64,000 nucleotides of DNA from Paraflavitalea devenefica (lineage in GTDB: Bacteria; Bacteroidota; Bacteroidia; Chitinophagales; Chitinophagaceae), in assembly GCF_011759375.1 (NCBI RefSeq), contig NZ_JAARML010000004.1, forward strand, positions 496,001-560,000. The letters run 5' to 3'. The notes beneath the pieces are model-generated. The model ran no database searches and was not told where the DNA came from. It saw only the letters and a list, made by a program, of their open reading frames with translations. Both the position numbers and the translations under genes were made by a program. The number at the start of each line of letters is the position of its first letter. Position 1 is the first letter of the stretch. Below are positions 28,736-36,722 of the stretch, in pieces.

Positions 28736-29290
28736 ATGCTCATGAGTAGCCGCAGGAATTTTGATATTGCATTCGTAGGGTTAAAGCCGGGAATTCATGA
28801 GTTTGAGTATGAAATCGACGATAAGTTCTTTGTAGACTACCAGGAGCAGGACTTCCGCAACTGCATCGCCCAGGTAAAGCTCACGCTCGATAAGAAAGTA
28901 GGCTTTATGCTGCTGAAGTTTGAAGTAGGCGGCAAACTGGAAGTAACCTGCGACCGTTGTGGCAATAACCTGCCTTTGCAACTCTGGGATGATTTCAACA
29001 TCGTAGTAAAGATGGTGGAAAACCCGGAAGAAATGAATGAGCAGGAAGAAGATCCCGACGTATATTATATATCACGTGGAGAAAGCCACTTACGGGTATC
29101 AGACTGGATCTACGAGTTTATCAACCTGAGCATACCCATGCAGCGGATGTGTACAGAAGAAGAGATGGGAGGCCCGCACTGCAATAAAGAAGTGCTGGCC
29201 ATGCTGAAAAAGCTGGATGCACAGAACAATGAACCCAAAAACCCTTTATGGAAAGGGTTGGAAAAGTTCAAAGATTTAGGAGACAATTGA
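28736..29290 (+). CDS. yceD: YceD family (DUF177) protein, upstream of rpmF
   Basis: 184 aa; a second ATG at 28742 is an equally likely start (MSSRRNFDIAFVGLKPG). The DUF177 core is VTCDRCGNNLPLQLWDDF, with CxxC plus a downstream C-(x)n-HC (CTEEEMGGPHC), consistent with a zinc site. In bacteria and chloroplasts DUF177 proteins are needed for 23S rRNA accumulation, and the gene is nearly always located before rpmF, as here (28-bp gap). Expected to act in large-subunit assembly. Confidence 0.85.
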   Translation: MLMSSRRNFDIAFVGLKPGIHEFEYEIDDKFFVDYQEQDFRNCIAQVKLTLDKKVGFMLLKFEVGGKLEVTCDRCGNNLPLQLWDDFNIVVKMVENPEEMNEQEEDPDVYYISRGESHLRVSDWIYEFINLSIPMQRMCTEEEMGGPHCNKEVLAMLKKLDAQNNEPKNPLWKGLEKFKDLGDN

Positions 29291-29318
29291 TTTTTAGTAG
29301 TATATAAATTTTGAGGTC

Positions 29319-29510
29319 ATGCCAAATCCCAAACGCAGACATTCCCAACAAAGGGGTGCGAAGAGAAGAACTCACTATAAAGCTGAGAAAGTTACGCTGA
29401 GCAAGGATAGCACTACCGGTGAGATCCATGTTCGCCACCGTGCTCACGTAAGTGAGGGTAAATTGTATTATAAAGGTAAAGTGGTAGTAGAAAAAGCTCC
29501 CATTAAATAA
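29319..29510 (+). CDS. rpmF: 50S ribosomal protein L32
   Basis: 63 aa, usual size for L32. It begins MPNPKRRHSQQRGAKRRTHY, the diagnostic L32 start, and continues with RHRAHVSEGKLYYKGKVV. Bacteroidota L32 lacks the zinc-binding Cys residues, as here. It is in the middle of the yceD-rpmF-plsX operon. Confidence 0.97.
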   Translation: MPNPKRRHSQQRGAKRRTHYKAEKVTLSKDSTTGEIHVRHRAHVSEGKLYYKGKVVVEKAPIK

Positions 29511-29539
29511 ACCCTTTTTAATACAAACGTACCTGCCGG

Positions 29540-30481
29540 ATGATAATTGGTTTAGATATGATGGGTGGAGATTTTGCACCGCTGGAAGCGGTGAAAGGTA
29601 TCCAGCTATATTTGTCGGAAACTGATAGTCCGGCAACATTGTTTCTAACCGGTGATGAAGCACAGATCAATCCCCTGCTGCAGGAATATAATATTCCTGC
29701 CGACCGGGTGAAAGTAGTGCATGCGCCACAGGTTATTGACATGCATGAACATCCCACCAAAGCGCTCAAGGAAAAGCAACAATCTTCTATCGCTGTAGGG
29801 TTTCACCTGCTCGCCTCAGGCAAAACAGAAGCATTTATCAGCGCCGGTAATACCGGGGCCATGCTGGTAGGCGCCATGTACAGCATCAAGGCCATAGAAG
29901 GTGTGCAGCGCCCCACCATTTCCACCATTATTCCCAAAGAAGACGGTAAAACCGGGTTATTACTGGATGTAGGGTTAAATGCCGACTGTAAGCCGGAAAA
30001 CCTGAACCAGTTTGCCATCCTGGGCTCCCTGTATGCACAGCATATCCTGGGCATTACCAATCCGCGGGTAGCCCTGCTGAATATTGGTGAAGAAGAAGGC
30101 AAGGGCAATATCCTGGCGCAGAATACCTATCCCCTGCTGAAAGAAAACAGCCAGATCAACTTTACCGGCAACATAGAAGGCCGGGATGTACTGGAAGATA
30201 AAGCCGACGTAATGGTATGCGAAGGCTTTACCGGTAATGTGATCCTGAAAATGGCTGAATCCATCTACGACATTACCCACCGCAAAGAGATTAAGCACGA
30301 GTACTTCGACCGCTTCAATTTTGAGCTGTATGGCGGCACCCCCGTGCTGGGTGTAGCCAAGCCCGTGATCATTGGTCATGGCATCTCCCATGCCAAGGCA
30401 TTTTCCAATATGATCAAAGTGGCACAGAAAATGATTGAAACAGACCTGATGAGTAAGATGAAGCAGAGCTTTGTAGGCTAA
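29540..30481 (+). CDS. plsX: phosphate acyltransferase PlsX
   Basis: 313 aa. PlsX converts acyl-ACP and phosphate to acyl-phosphate at the start of phospholipid synthesis. Motifs: IIGLDMMGGDFAP at the N-terminus, LTGDEAQI, FISAGNTGAMLVGAM, GLLLDVGLNADCKP, LLNIGEEEGKGN, FTGNIEGRD, VCEGFTGNVILKMAE and the C-terminal VIIGHGISHAKAFSNMI. Length and order match the family. It lies 29 bp after rpmF, the common bacterial arrangement. Confidence 0.97.
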   Translation: MIIGLDMMGGDFAPLEAVKGIQLYLSETDSPATLFLTGDEAQINPLLQEYNIPADRVKVVHAPQVIDMHEHPTKALKEKQQSSIAVGFHLLASGKTEAFISAGNTGAMLVGAMYSIKAIEGVQRPTISTIIPKEDGKTGLLLDVGLNADCKPENLNQFAILGSLYAQHILGITNPRVALLNIGEEEGKGNILAQNTYPLLKENSQINFTGNIEGRDVLEDKADVMVCEGFTGNVILKMAESIYDITHRKEIKHEYFDRFNFELYGGTPVLGVAKPVIIGHGISHAKAFSNMIKVAQKMIETDLMSKMKQSFVG

Positions 30482-30503
30482 TTCATTTCATTGCACGCTT
30501 TAC

Positions 30504-31415
30504 ATGATACCTATCCTCCGTTATTTACGGGAATACATTCGTGGGCTCAATGCCAAATTATGGGCATTGGTGAGCCTGTTGATGGCTATACTCATTTATA
30601 TCAACTATACCAGTGGTATTGAAAGACACCTGATGACCCAGGGCGCCCTGCCCCGGCTGGCCGGTTTCTTTTTTCTCTACCTGTTTGTTTTTGGAGTTGC
30701 CTGGCTGTTGCAATACCTGTTTGCCCCCAGGGCCTATCCCCCGCCCCGTTTCTTCTATTTCCTCTTACTGGCCGCCCCCCTGATCTTTGCCATTAAGGTA
30801 TCGGCCGATGATATTGCCGCCTGGCTCACCTCTGGCCTTACCATTCCCTGGGACCGGTACGGCTATATGGCCCTGAACTGGCCGGTAAAATGCGTACTGG
30901 TATTCCTGCTGGTAGCCCTTGTATGGCGGATGGGTAAATATGAAGGCCCGGTAGCCGGCATGCAACTAAAAGGCTTTGATGCGAAGCCTTATTTCCTCTT
31001 GTTGCTGTGTATGATTCCCCTGCTGGCATTAGCCGCCACACAAAGCGATTTCCAGCAAACCTATCCCAAAGTACAGCGCATTGCCTTTATTTCAGCGTAT
31101 ACTACCACTGCCGGGCCCTGGAAGCTCTTGTATGAACTTTCCTATGGCATCGATTTCCTCACCATAGAATTCTTTTTCCGCGGATTCCTGGTATTGGCAT
31201 TTGTACGGTATGCCGGTAAGGGGGCCATCCTGCCCATGGCCGCTTTTTATTGCAGCATCCATTTTGGCAAGCCACTCTTTGAATGTATCAGCTCTTATTT
31301 TGGCGGTATGATCTTAGGCGTGGTGGTGTTTCATACCCGCAGCATCTGGGGAGGATTGATCGTTCACCTGGGTATTGCCTGGCTGATGGAACTGACCGGT
31401 TATATTACCGCCTGA
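30504..31415 (+). CDS. CPBP family intramembrane protease
   Basis: 303 aa with about eight hydrophobic segments. The C-terminal part holds the CPBP/Abi signature: EFFFRGFLVLAFVRY (glutamate-xxx-Arg motif), FYCSIHFGKP (catalytic His) and the final HLGIAWLMELTG (His/Asn-type motif). These residues form the putative active site of Rce1-like glutamic intramembrane peptidases. Substrate unknown. It is 22 bp after plsX and probably in the same transcript; the RNase P RNA gene lies downstream, convergent. Confidence 0.82.
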   Translation: MIPILRYLREYIRGLNAKLWALVSLLMAILIYINYTSGIERHLMTQGALPRLAGFFFLYLFVFGVAWLLQYLFAPRAYPPPRFFYFLLLAAPLIFAIKVSADDIAAWLTSGLTIPWDRYGYMALNWPVKCVLVFLLVALVWRMGKYEGPVAGMQLKGFDAKPYFLLLLCMIPLLALAATQSDFQQTYPKVQRIAFISAYTTTAGPWKLLYELSYGIDFLTIEFFFRGFLVLAFVRYAGKGAILPMAAFYCSIHFGKPLFECISSYFGGMILGVVVFHTRSIWGGLIVHLGIAWLMELTGYITA

Positions 31416-31545
31416 CTTCAGTAGAAAAAAATTAACTACAAACCTGTAAGCCGGATTCTGTTTCCCGCTGAAAGCGGAACGGTTATCATTTATCTGGGCC
31501 TGCCATTGCTGACAGGCTCTTGCTGCCTACCCACCCAGCGGATAA

Positions 31546-31563
31546 TCCCGATGTACATCGGGA
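31546..31563. repeat. 18-nt perfect palindrome inside rnpB
   Basis: TCCCGATGTACATCGGGA is an exact palindrome within a variable helix of RNase P RNA. Confidence 0.85.
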
Positions 31564-31683
31564 ATAATCGGACGAGCAGCCCTCGGCCGCTGGTATACAT
31601 GGCATTACAGCGTGTAAGGTTTACCCCTGCTATACATTGCTGTACAACACCGTAGGCTCTTACCCTACGTTTTCACCTTTTCC

Positions 31684-31713
31684 GCCGTGGTTCGTGTCGC
31701 CACGAACCACGGC
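31684..31713 (-). repeat. 13-bp GNRA-capped hairpin inside rnpB
   Basis: Perfect arms GCCGTGGTTCGTG / CACGAACCACGGC around a 4-nt loop that reads GCGA in the RNA. It shares the core GGTTCGTG-GCRA-CACG(A/G)ACC with the next hairpin. Confidence 0.9.
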
Positions 31714-31748
31714 AGGTAGTTATTTTCTGTGGCACTGTCTGTTTCGCC

Positions 31749-31772
31749 ATGGTCCGTGTTGCCACGAACCAT
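31749..31772 (-). repeat. 10-bp GNRA-capped hairpin inside rnpB
   Basis: On the RNA strand ATGGTTCGTG-GCAA-CACGGACCAT, with one G-U pair. It is a diverged copy of the hairpin 36 bp away. Confidence 0.88.
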
Positions 31773-31866
31773 ATTGAACCCGGCTCTTCACCGGTACATT
31801 GCTCTTCGCTGTCCGGACTTTCCTCCCTCCATAAATGGAGAGCGATAACCCGGTTTGTAGTTGGTA

Positions 31867-31874
31867 CAAAGGTA
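31867..31874 (-). promoter_or_regulatory. -7 promoter box of rnpB
   Basis: On the minus strand TACCTTTG matches TAnnTTTG exactly and ends 6 nt before the first nucleotide of helix P1. It lies between the rnpB 5' end and the stop codon of the DUF2027-Smr gene. Confidence 0.7.
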
Positions 31875-31877
31875 CGA

Positions 31878-32909
31878 TTAATACTGGAAGTAGATCTCCG
31901 TGGCGCCGTAGCCGTAAGCAGGATGGTACTTGTTGAAGAAGCTCTTCACTTCTTTCCGCAAGCGCAATACCTCATGTATTTCATCCCGCAGTTTGCCACT
32001 GCCCACGCCATGAATGGCAATGAAAGCCGGCTTGTGGTGAAGAATGGCGAGGTCGAGGTATTTTTCAAAGGTCTTTAACTGCAGGTCCAGCTTCTCCAGG
32101 TTGTCCAGCGCATCCGGATCGGGGGTGAGCTTTTCAATGTGCAGGTCTATCTCATTTTTGGCAGGCTCCAGGTGCTGGCGCGTTTGGGACGCATCATATA
32201 CTTTATAGCCTTTGGAGCTCAGTGCACTGATGTCAATACCCGGGTCTTCCATCCGGGGCGGATAAGTGTCAAATAATTTATAGGAGAAAGTAGCCTCTCC
32301 CTTTTTCTTCAACTCCTCAATACGTGAGAATACCTGTTTGGGCTTGAGCTTAACAGAAGCCTCATAATATTCCGCCTTATTTTTATCCGGGTTGATCAGG
32401 GAAAACTCAAAGGAAAACGTGGGACTGTCATTCAGGTTCTCAAAAGGTACATCATGCAGGTAAAAGTCTTCAAAAGGATGTACCTGGTGATTCACCAGGT
32501 CAAAGGAGGTGTCACCGAAATAATTGAGCTTATAGGTGAATTTATACCCCGTATGCGTTCTGTTGATCAGGTGCACTTTCAGATCCTCCACCACATCATC
32601 GCCAAACTCATCGGGCACCATCACGGGAATAAAGGTGAGCCATACTCCATCCACCACTTTATCTTTTACGATCTTCTTCTCGCGGGGGAGGTCATCTATG
32701 TATTTCTTTTCCTTTTTGGGCTTGTTGTCCGGAACCAGTTTCTTCTGTGTAAACTGTTTGAAATAAGGGAAATCCAACTGGTCGGTATAGGCCGGGAATT
32801 TTACGCCCCGTACGTCTACCAGCACCATTTTCTCGTTGATTATATCTACCACTTCCCCGTCATCATTGGAGTGCAGTACCACCACTTTATCGCCTATCTG
32901 AAACTTCAT
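31878..32909 (-). CDS. DUF2027-Smr domain protein
   Basis: 343 aa, cytosolic. The N-terminal 70 residues form a small beta domain (KFQIGDKVVVLHSNDDGEVVD, then GVKFPAYTDQLDFPY) typical of DUF2027. A central beta-sandwich covers about 100-215. The C-terminal Smr domain (about 255-343) has IDLHIEKL, then AIHGVGSGKLRDEIHEVL, then the YGYGATEIYF ending. Smr domains are nicking nucleases in MutS2 and act on stalled ribosomes or mRNA in other proteins. The role of this stand-alone form is not known. Confidence 0.85.
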   Translation of the reverse strand: MKFQIGDKVVVLHSNDDGEVVDIINEKMVLVDVRGVKFPAYTDQLDFPYFKQFTQKKLVPDNKPKKEKKYIDDLPREKKIVKDKVVDGVWLTFIPVMVPDEFGDDVVEDLKVHLINRTHTGYKFTYKLNYFGDTSFDLVNHQVHPFEDFYLHDVPFENLNDSPTFSFEFSLINPDKNKAEYYEASVKLKPKQVFSRIEELKKKGEATFSYKLFDTYPPRMEDPGIDISALSSKGYKVYDASQTRQHLEPAKNEIDLHIEKLTPDPDALDNLEKLDLQLKTFEKYLDLAILHHKPAFIAIHGVGSGKLRDEIHEVLRLRKEVKSFFNKYHPAYGYGATEIYFQY

Positions 32910-32958
32910 GGGGCAAAATTATTGCAAATAGGAGAAATCCGGAAATGTCTGTATGGGT

Positions 32959-32982
32959 AGCCCCCCGCAAAGCGGGGCAGGC
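32959..32982. repeat. short GC-rich palindromic hairpin
   Basis: AGCC..CCCCGCAAAGCGGGG..GGCT lies between the permease stop and the start of the DUF2027-Smr gene. It could serve as the permease terminator, though no T-run follows, or be a dispersed palindrome. Confidence 0.55.
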
Positions 32983-32983
32983 T

Positions 32984-34711
32984 CTATGGGGCAGTAGCCA
33001 GTTTGCTTTTGCGATAGCCGTACATGAAATAAATGATAAGCCCTATTGCGAGCCAGCCCAGGAACCATACCCAGTTGCTCTTGGTCATGCCGGTAAGCAG
33101 GTACAGGCAGGTGGTGACGCCCATAAGCGGGATCAGGGAGTATTTTTTAACCACTGTCATGGCACTCAATATCAGGCAGGTGAGCCAGAAGATGATGAGT
33201 GATATTTTAGGAATGGCCAGGTCCATAAAGGTTACACTGCCTTCCTTATAATCTGCATTGGCAGAAAAATCATAATTGAACAGATCGGCGAAATAATTGT
33301 CGGCAAACACCAGCAGGATCACCAGCGCGCCCAGTACAATGACAGGATAGATAAACTGCCCGTTGATATAGGGCATATTAAACCTGCCGGGCTGTTTTTC
33401 CCTCCGGGGCAACAGCAGCACACCACCGCATACCAGTACAAAAGCAAACAGGGTAGCGATGCTGGTGAAATCGAGCACGAACGATTTGTCGGTAAATAAA
33501 ATGGGAACACCTACTACCACACCGGTAAGAATGGTAGCAAAAGAGGGTGTTTTAAATTTGTGGTGGATACGCTGGAATACAGGTGGCAGCAGTCCGTCCC
33601 GGCTCATGCTCATCCAGATACGCGGTTGTCCCATCTGGAAAACGAGCATTACGCTGGTCATAGCAATAACGGCACAGGCTGCTACAAGCATTTGCATCCA
33701 ACCCACGCCCTTTACTTCAAATATCTTAGCCAATGGGTCCCCTACCCCTTCAAACTGCCGGTAGTTCACAACACCGGTCAATACCAGGGCAAGCAGAATG
33801 TACACCACCGTACAAATGACCAGTGAATAAGACATGCCTTTAGGCAGGTCGCGCTGGGGATTTTTACTTTCCTCCGCCAGTACGCTCACGGCATCAAAAC
33901 CAATGTAGGCAAAGAATACCCCCGATACTGCTGCCATCACCCCTCCAAAGCCGTTGGGCATGAAGGAAGGCACACCTGCATCGTTGGCCGGGAACCAGTT
34001 ATCGGTATTGATATAAGCAGCCCCTACCAGGATCACCAGCGCTACTACCGCCAGTTTGAGGATCACCATCGCATTGCTGAAGTTGCGGGACTCCTTGATG
34101 CCGATGTATACCAGTATCGTAATAAGCCCATTGATAATAAGGGCAGGAAGGTCGAAAATGATACGCAGACCACCCATAACCGGCGCCGAATTCCAGGCAT
34201 TGATCAACTCTGTATTGGAAGAGGCATTGGCCACCGCCTTTTTCGCTTCGAGGTAGCTGCAGGTGAGGTAGTCGGGTATGTGTACATTGATCTTATGCAG
34301 TAAGGAGGTGAAGTAATCACTCCAGGAAAAGGCTACATAAATGTTCCCGATAGAGTATTCCATGATGAGCGCCCAGCCAATGATCCAGGCAAAGAGCTCT
34401 CCAAAAGAAGCATAAGCATACGTATAGGCGCTGCCGGCCACCGGGATGCGACTGGCAAATTCAGAATAACAAAAGGCCGTAAATGCACAGGCAATACCGC
34501 AGATGATGAATAATACCACTACCCCGGGACCGCCTTTAAAACAGGCTTCCCCCAGGCTGCTAAAGCTACCGGCGCCAATGATGGCGGCAATACCAAAGAA
34601 AGTAAGGTCTTTTACACTGAGTACGCGCTTTAAGCCGGAGCCATGCTCACCATCGCCGCCTTCTGCCAGTATAGAATCAACTTTTTTGGTACGGAACAGT
34701 GAATTAGCCAT
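32984..34711 (-). CDS. APC superfamily cationic amino acid permease
   Basis: 575 aa with about 14 transmembrane helices. The APC start motif is clear (SVKDLTFFGIAAIIGAGSF, the substrate-binding GxG loop of helix 1), followed by FKGGPGVVVLFIICGIACAF and YTYAYASFGELFAWIIGW. The loop IGFDAVSVLAEESKNPQRD and the later FQMGQPRIWMSMSRDGLLPP are hallmarks of the CAT subgroup (TC 2.A.3.3), whose members carry arginine, lysine and related amino acids. Specificity cannot be read from sequence alone. Single gene. Confidence 0.88.
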   Translation of the reverse strand: MANSLFRTKKVDSILAEGGDGEHGSGLKRVLSVKDLTFFGIAAIIGAGSFSSLGEACFKGGPGVVVLFIICGIACAFTAFCYSEFASRIPVAGSAYTYAYASFGELFAWIIGWALIMEYSIGNIYVAFSWSDYFTSLLHKINVHIPDYLTCSYLEAKKAVANASSNTELINAWNSAPVMGGLRIIFDLPALIINGLITILVYIGIKESRNFSNAMVILKLAVVALVILVGAAYINTDNWFPANDAGVPSFMPNGFGGVMAAVSGVFFAYIGFDAVSVLAEESKNPQRDLPKGMSYSLVICTVVYILLALVLTGVVNYRQFEGVGDPLAKIFEVKGVGWMQMLVAACAVIAMTSVMLVFQMGQPRIWMSMSRDGLLPPVFQRIHHKFKTPSFATILTGVVVGVPILFTDKSFVLDFTSIATLFAFVLVCGGVLLLPRREKQPGRFNMPYINGQFIYPVIVLGALVILLVFADNYFADLFNYDFSANADYKEGSVTFMDLAIPKISLIIFWLTCLILSAMTVVKKYSLIPLMGVTTCLYLLTGMTKSNWVWFLGWLAIGLIIYFMYGYRKSKLATAP

Positions 34712-34760
34712 GCAGGTGTTGGGTTTAAGGGACGGAAATTAGGGAAAAAATGGGAAAAGG

Positions 34761-34822
34761 AGCTGTTAGCCAGTAGGATTTAGCCATTAGCTGTCAGACG
34801 TTAGCAGTTAGCTATTAGCGGA
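34761..34822. repeat. degenerate 8-nt tandem repeat
   Basis: Units of about 8 nt resembling AGCTGTTA/GCCATTAG fill the gap between the permease start and the polyprenyl synthase stop. Confidence 0.65.
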
Positions 34823-34826
34823 AGCA

Positions 34827-35792
34827 TCAATAATCCCGCTGCACCAGGAAGTGGGCCAGGTCTCTTAAGGGCTGTTTACGGCCCGACAATACAGCGATGT
34901 TGTCGAGGTGCCCGAAAGCACTGTTGATATATTGTTCTTTGAGGTCAAAAGCCCATTTATCAACCCCTCCTTCCCGGAAAAGGGTGAGTACCCGCTCCAC
35001 CTTGTCGGAAGGGTTCTCCTGCATGAGCCGCCGGAGCTCTTTTACCTGTGCGGGCGTACCCGACTCCAGGGCTTTGATAACGAGGAAGGTTTTCTTATTG
35101 GCCATGATGTCTCCGCCTACCTGCTTGCCAAATTTGGCGGGATCGCCAAAGGCATCGAGGTAATCATCCTGTACCTGGAAGGCAATACCCAGTTCACGCC
35201 CAAAAGCGTATATATCCTCCTGGTTGCCTTTGGAAGCGCCGCCAAGAAGCGCGCCCATCTTCAAACTGCCGGCCAGTAACACGGAGGTTTTCAGGGCTAT
35301 CATGTGAATGTACTCATCGAGGTGCACGCTCTCTTTTTGCTCAAAATCCATGTCCAGTTGCTGCCCCTCGCATACTTCTTTGGCTGTTTTATTGAAGAGG
35401 TTGATGATCTTTCGCTGGTGCTCAGATTTTATTTTATTGAGGTAATCATAGGCCACTACCAGCATCACGTCGCCGGCCAGCAGGGCAGTTGACTCCCCAT
35501 ATTTCTCATGCACCGTAGGCATATTCCTGCGCAACGGGGCTTTGTCCATGATATCATCATGAATAAGGGTAAAGTTGTGAAAGAGCTCAATGGCAGTGGC
35601 TACCAGCCAGGCATCGGGCACAATTTCATCAAAAAGCTCATTGCCCATGAGGCACAGGATGGGCCGCACCCTTTTGCCCCCCAGGCTCAGGAAGTATTCA
35701 TTGGGATCATAGAGGGAGGCTGGCTGCTCCGGGAAATGACGGGTGCTGAATTTTTCCGTAAACTGTTTCGATAATTCCTCAAATGAATGCAT
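34827..35792 (-). CDS. trans-polyprenyl diphosphate synthase
   Basis: 321 aa. Condenses isopentenyl diphosphate with an allylic diphosphate. Both aspartate-rich motifs are intact: DDIMD at 79-83 (in LIHDDIMDKAPLRR) and DDYLD at 209-213 (in FQVQDDYLDAFGDP). GGKRVRPILCLMG near 39-51 is the IPP-binding segment. Bulky Phe71 and Leu75 lie upstream of the first motif, but chain length (farnesyl, geranylgeranyl or longer) cannot be fixed from this. Single gene with repeats on both sides. Confidence 0.9.
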   Translation of the reverse strand: MHSFEELSKQFTEKFSTRHFPEQPASLYDPNEYFLSLGGKRVRPILCLMGNELFDEIVPDAWLVATAIELFHNFTLIHDDIMDKAPLRRNMPTVHEKYGESTALLAGDVMLVVAYDYLNKIKSEHQRKIINLFNKTAKEVCEGQQLDMDFEQKESVHLDEYIHMIALKTSVLLAGSLKMGALLGGASKGNQEDIYAFGRELGIAFQVQDDYLDAFGDPAKFGKQVGGDIMANKKTFLVIKALESGTPAQVKELRRLMQENPSDKVERVLTLFREGGVDKWAFDLKEQYINSAFGHLDNIAVLSGRKQPLRDLAHFLVQRDY

Positions 35793-35851
35793 GGCTATGA
35801 AGTAAGGAATGCAAGATAGGTGGAAAAGTTGAGCCGGGGAAGGGGGTTTTG

Positions 35852-35907
35852 GTTGATATGTTGAAAGGTTAACACGTTGAAAAGGTGATAGATTGAAAAG
35901 TTAGCAG
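35852..35907. repeat. degenerate 8/16-nt tandem repeat
   Basis: Three consecutive 16-nt units (GTTGATATGTTGAAAG, GTTAACACGTTGAAAA, GGTGATAGATTGAAAA), each made of two 8-nt halves. Confidence 0.75.
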
Positions 35908-35928
35908 AGCCGGAAGAGTAAAAAGAAA

Positions 35929-35947
35929 TTCCAGACAGTGTCTGGAA
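35929..35947. repeat. 19-nt palindrome at composition boundary
   Basis: TTCCAGACA-G-TGTCTGGAA, perfect 9-bp arms with one central base, placed just before the AT-rich block. Confidence 0.75.
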
Positions 35948-36230
35948 AATTAAGTTCGAACCATGGAGCCAACTTATGCACTTTGTTGCTCATGTTTAAA
36001 GAAAATGCTAATTTAGTACAGTGACCAGATCATAAATCCCGTTCTATAAGCAAGTGTTTCTATCCTTTTCTCTACGCTTATTCAATAAATTTTTCCCAAC
36101 CACAGTTTCATTGATTCACTTTATTATGCGATCTGATATCGTTGGTCAGTTATAGCATTTTGTTGAAGCAATATAAGTTATATCAACAGGATAAAATCTT
36201 GATAACTCTTTTTAATTTTTTAAAGCCAAA

Positions 36231-36722
36231 ATGAATACAACTCCCTTCAATTTTAAAAATCATCAATCTAACTCGCTTGTATTTCTTTGGTGGTTTAAAG
36301 ACTTTAAAATATCACAAGTAATCCCAACGGGGGAATCATCTGTAACTGTAACATTTCGTCCAAGATTCAAAATCATATATTCATTTTTAGGCCTATTTTA
36401 TAAAAAAGGGTTTCCCATTTCGGGTTATAGTTCTTTTCGACTTGTATTCATTGCTGCAATAGTTGGAGCTGGTTATACTCTTAAAAAAGATAAAAAAGAC
36501 GGAGAAGTCATTGTAAGGGACTTTCACATAGAATATGAGAAACCAGTTATGTATGATGCTAAGAGTAAAATAACAGTTAACGTTAAAATAAAAATTCTAA
36601 AAGAAACGGACAAATATCATTTATACGAAGCTTTGTTCTCAATCGGAGAAAATTCACAACACAATGGCATTACAAAGTTATACTATTGTAAGCCGAATTT
36701 AAAGCAATTTAGCTACCTCTAA
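36231..36722 (+). CDS. hotdog-fold (DUF4442-like) protein, putative thioesterase
   Basis: 163 aa, cytosolic, AT-rich. The middle part (GYSSFRLVFIAAIVGAGYTL, then VIVRDFHIEYEKPVMYDAKSKITV) resembles the 'xxxSLFxLAxxAxG...V.R..I.Y..P' pattern of DUF4442/YiiD-C hotdog proteins, which act on acyl-CoA or acyl-ACP. No catalytic residue can be fixed. It is the first of three genes with no space: its TAA is directly followed by the ATG of the PLP enzyme, so the products probably work together. Confidence 0.5.
   Translation: MNTTPFNFKNHQSNSLVFLWWFKDFKISQVIPTGESSVTVTFRPRFKIIYSFLGLFYKKGFPISGYSSFRLVFIAAIVGAGYTLKKDKKDGEVIVRDFHIEYEKPVMYDAKSKITVNVKIKILKETDKYHLYEALFSIGENSQHNGITKLYYCKPNLKQFSYL

Larger units (their letters stand above)
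31433..31861 (-). ncRNA. rnpB: RNase P RNA, bacterial type A
   Basis: Minus-strand RNA recognised from universally conserved pieces: GAGGAAAGTCCGGAC near the 5' end (31811-31826), and ACAGAATCCGGCTTA near the 3' end (31447-31461). The ends pair over 10 bp (ACTACAAACC with GGTTTGTAGT), forming helix P1, and a U-rich tract follows the 3' end. The gene is about 430 nt, long for this family, partly because of three palindromic hairpins. A consensus promoter box precedes it. It processes the 5' ends of tRNA precursors with the protein RnpA. Confidence 0.96.
35793..36230. other. 438-bp intergenic boundary region
   Basis: It contains 8-nt tandem repeats (35852-35907) and a 19-nt palindrome (35929-35947). 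After about 35950 the composition turns AT-rich, marking the left edge of the acquired three-gene block. The promoter of that block should lie in the last 150 bp; no consensus box is obvious. Confidence 0.5.
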
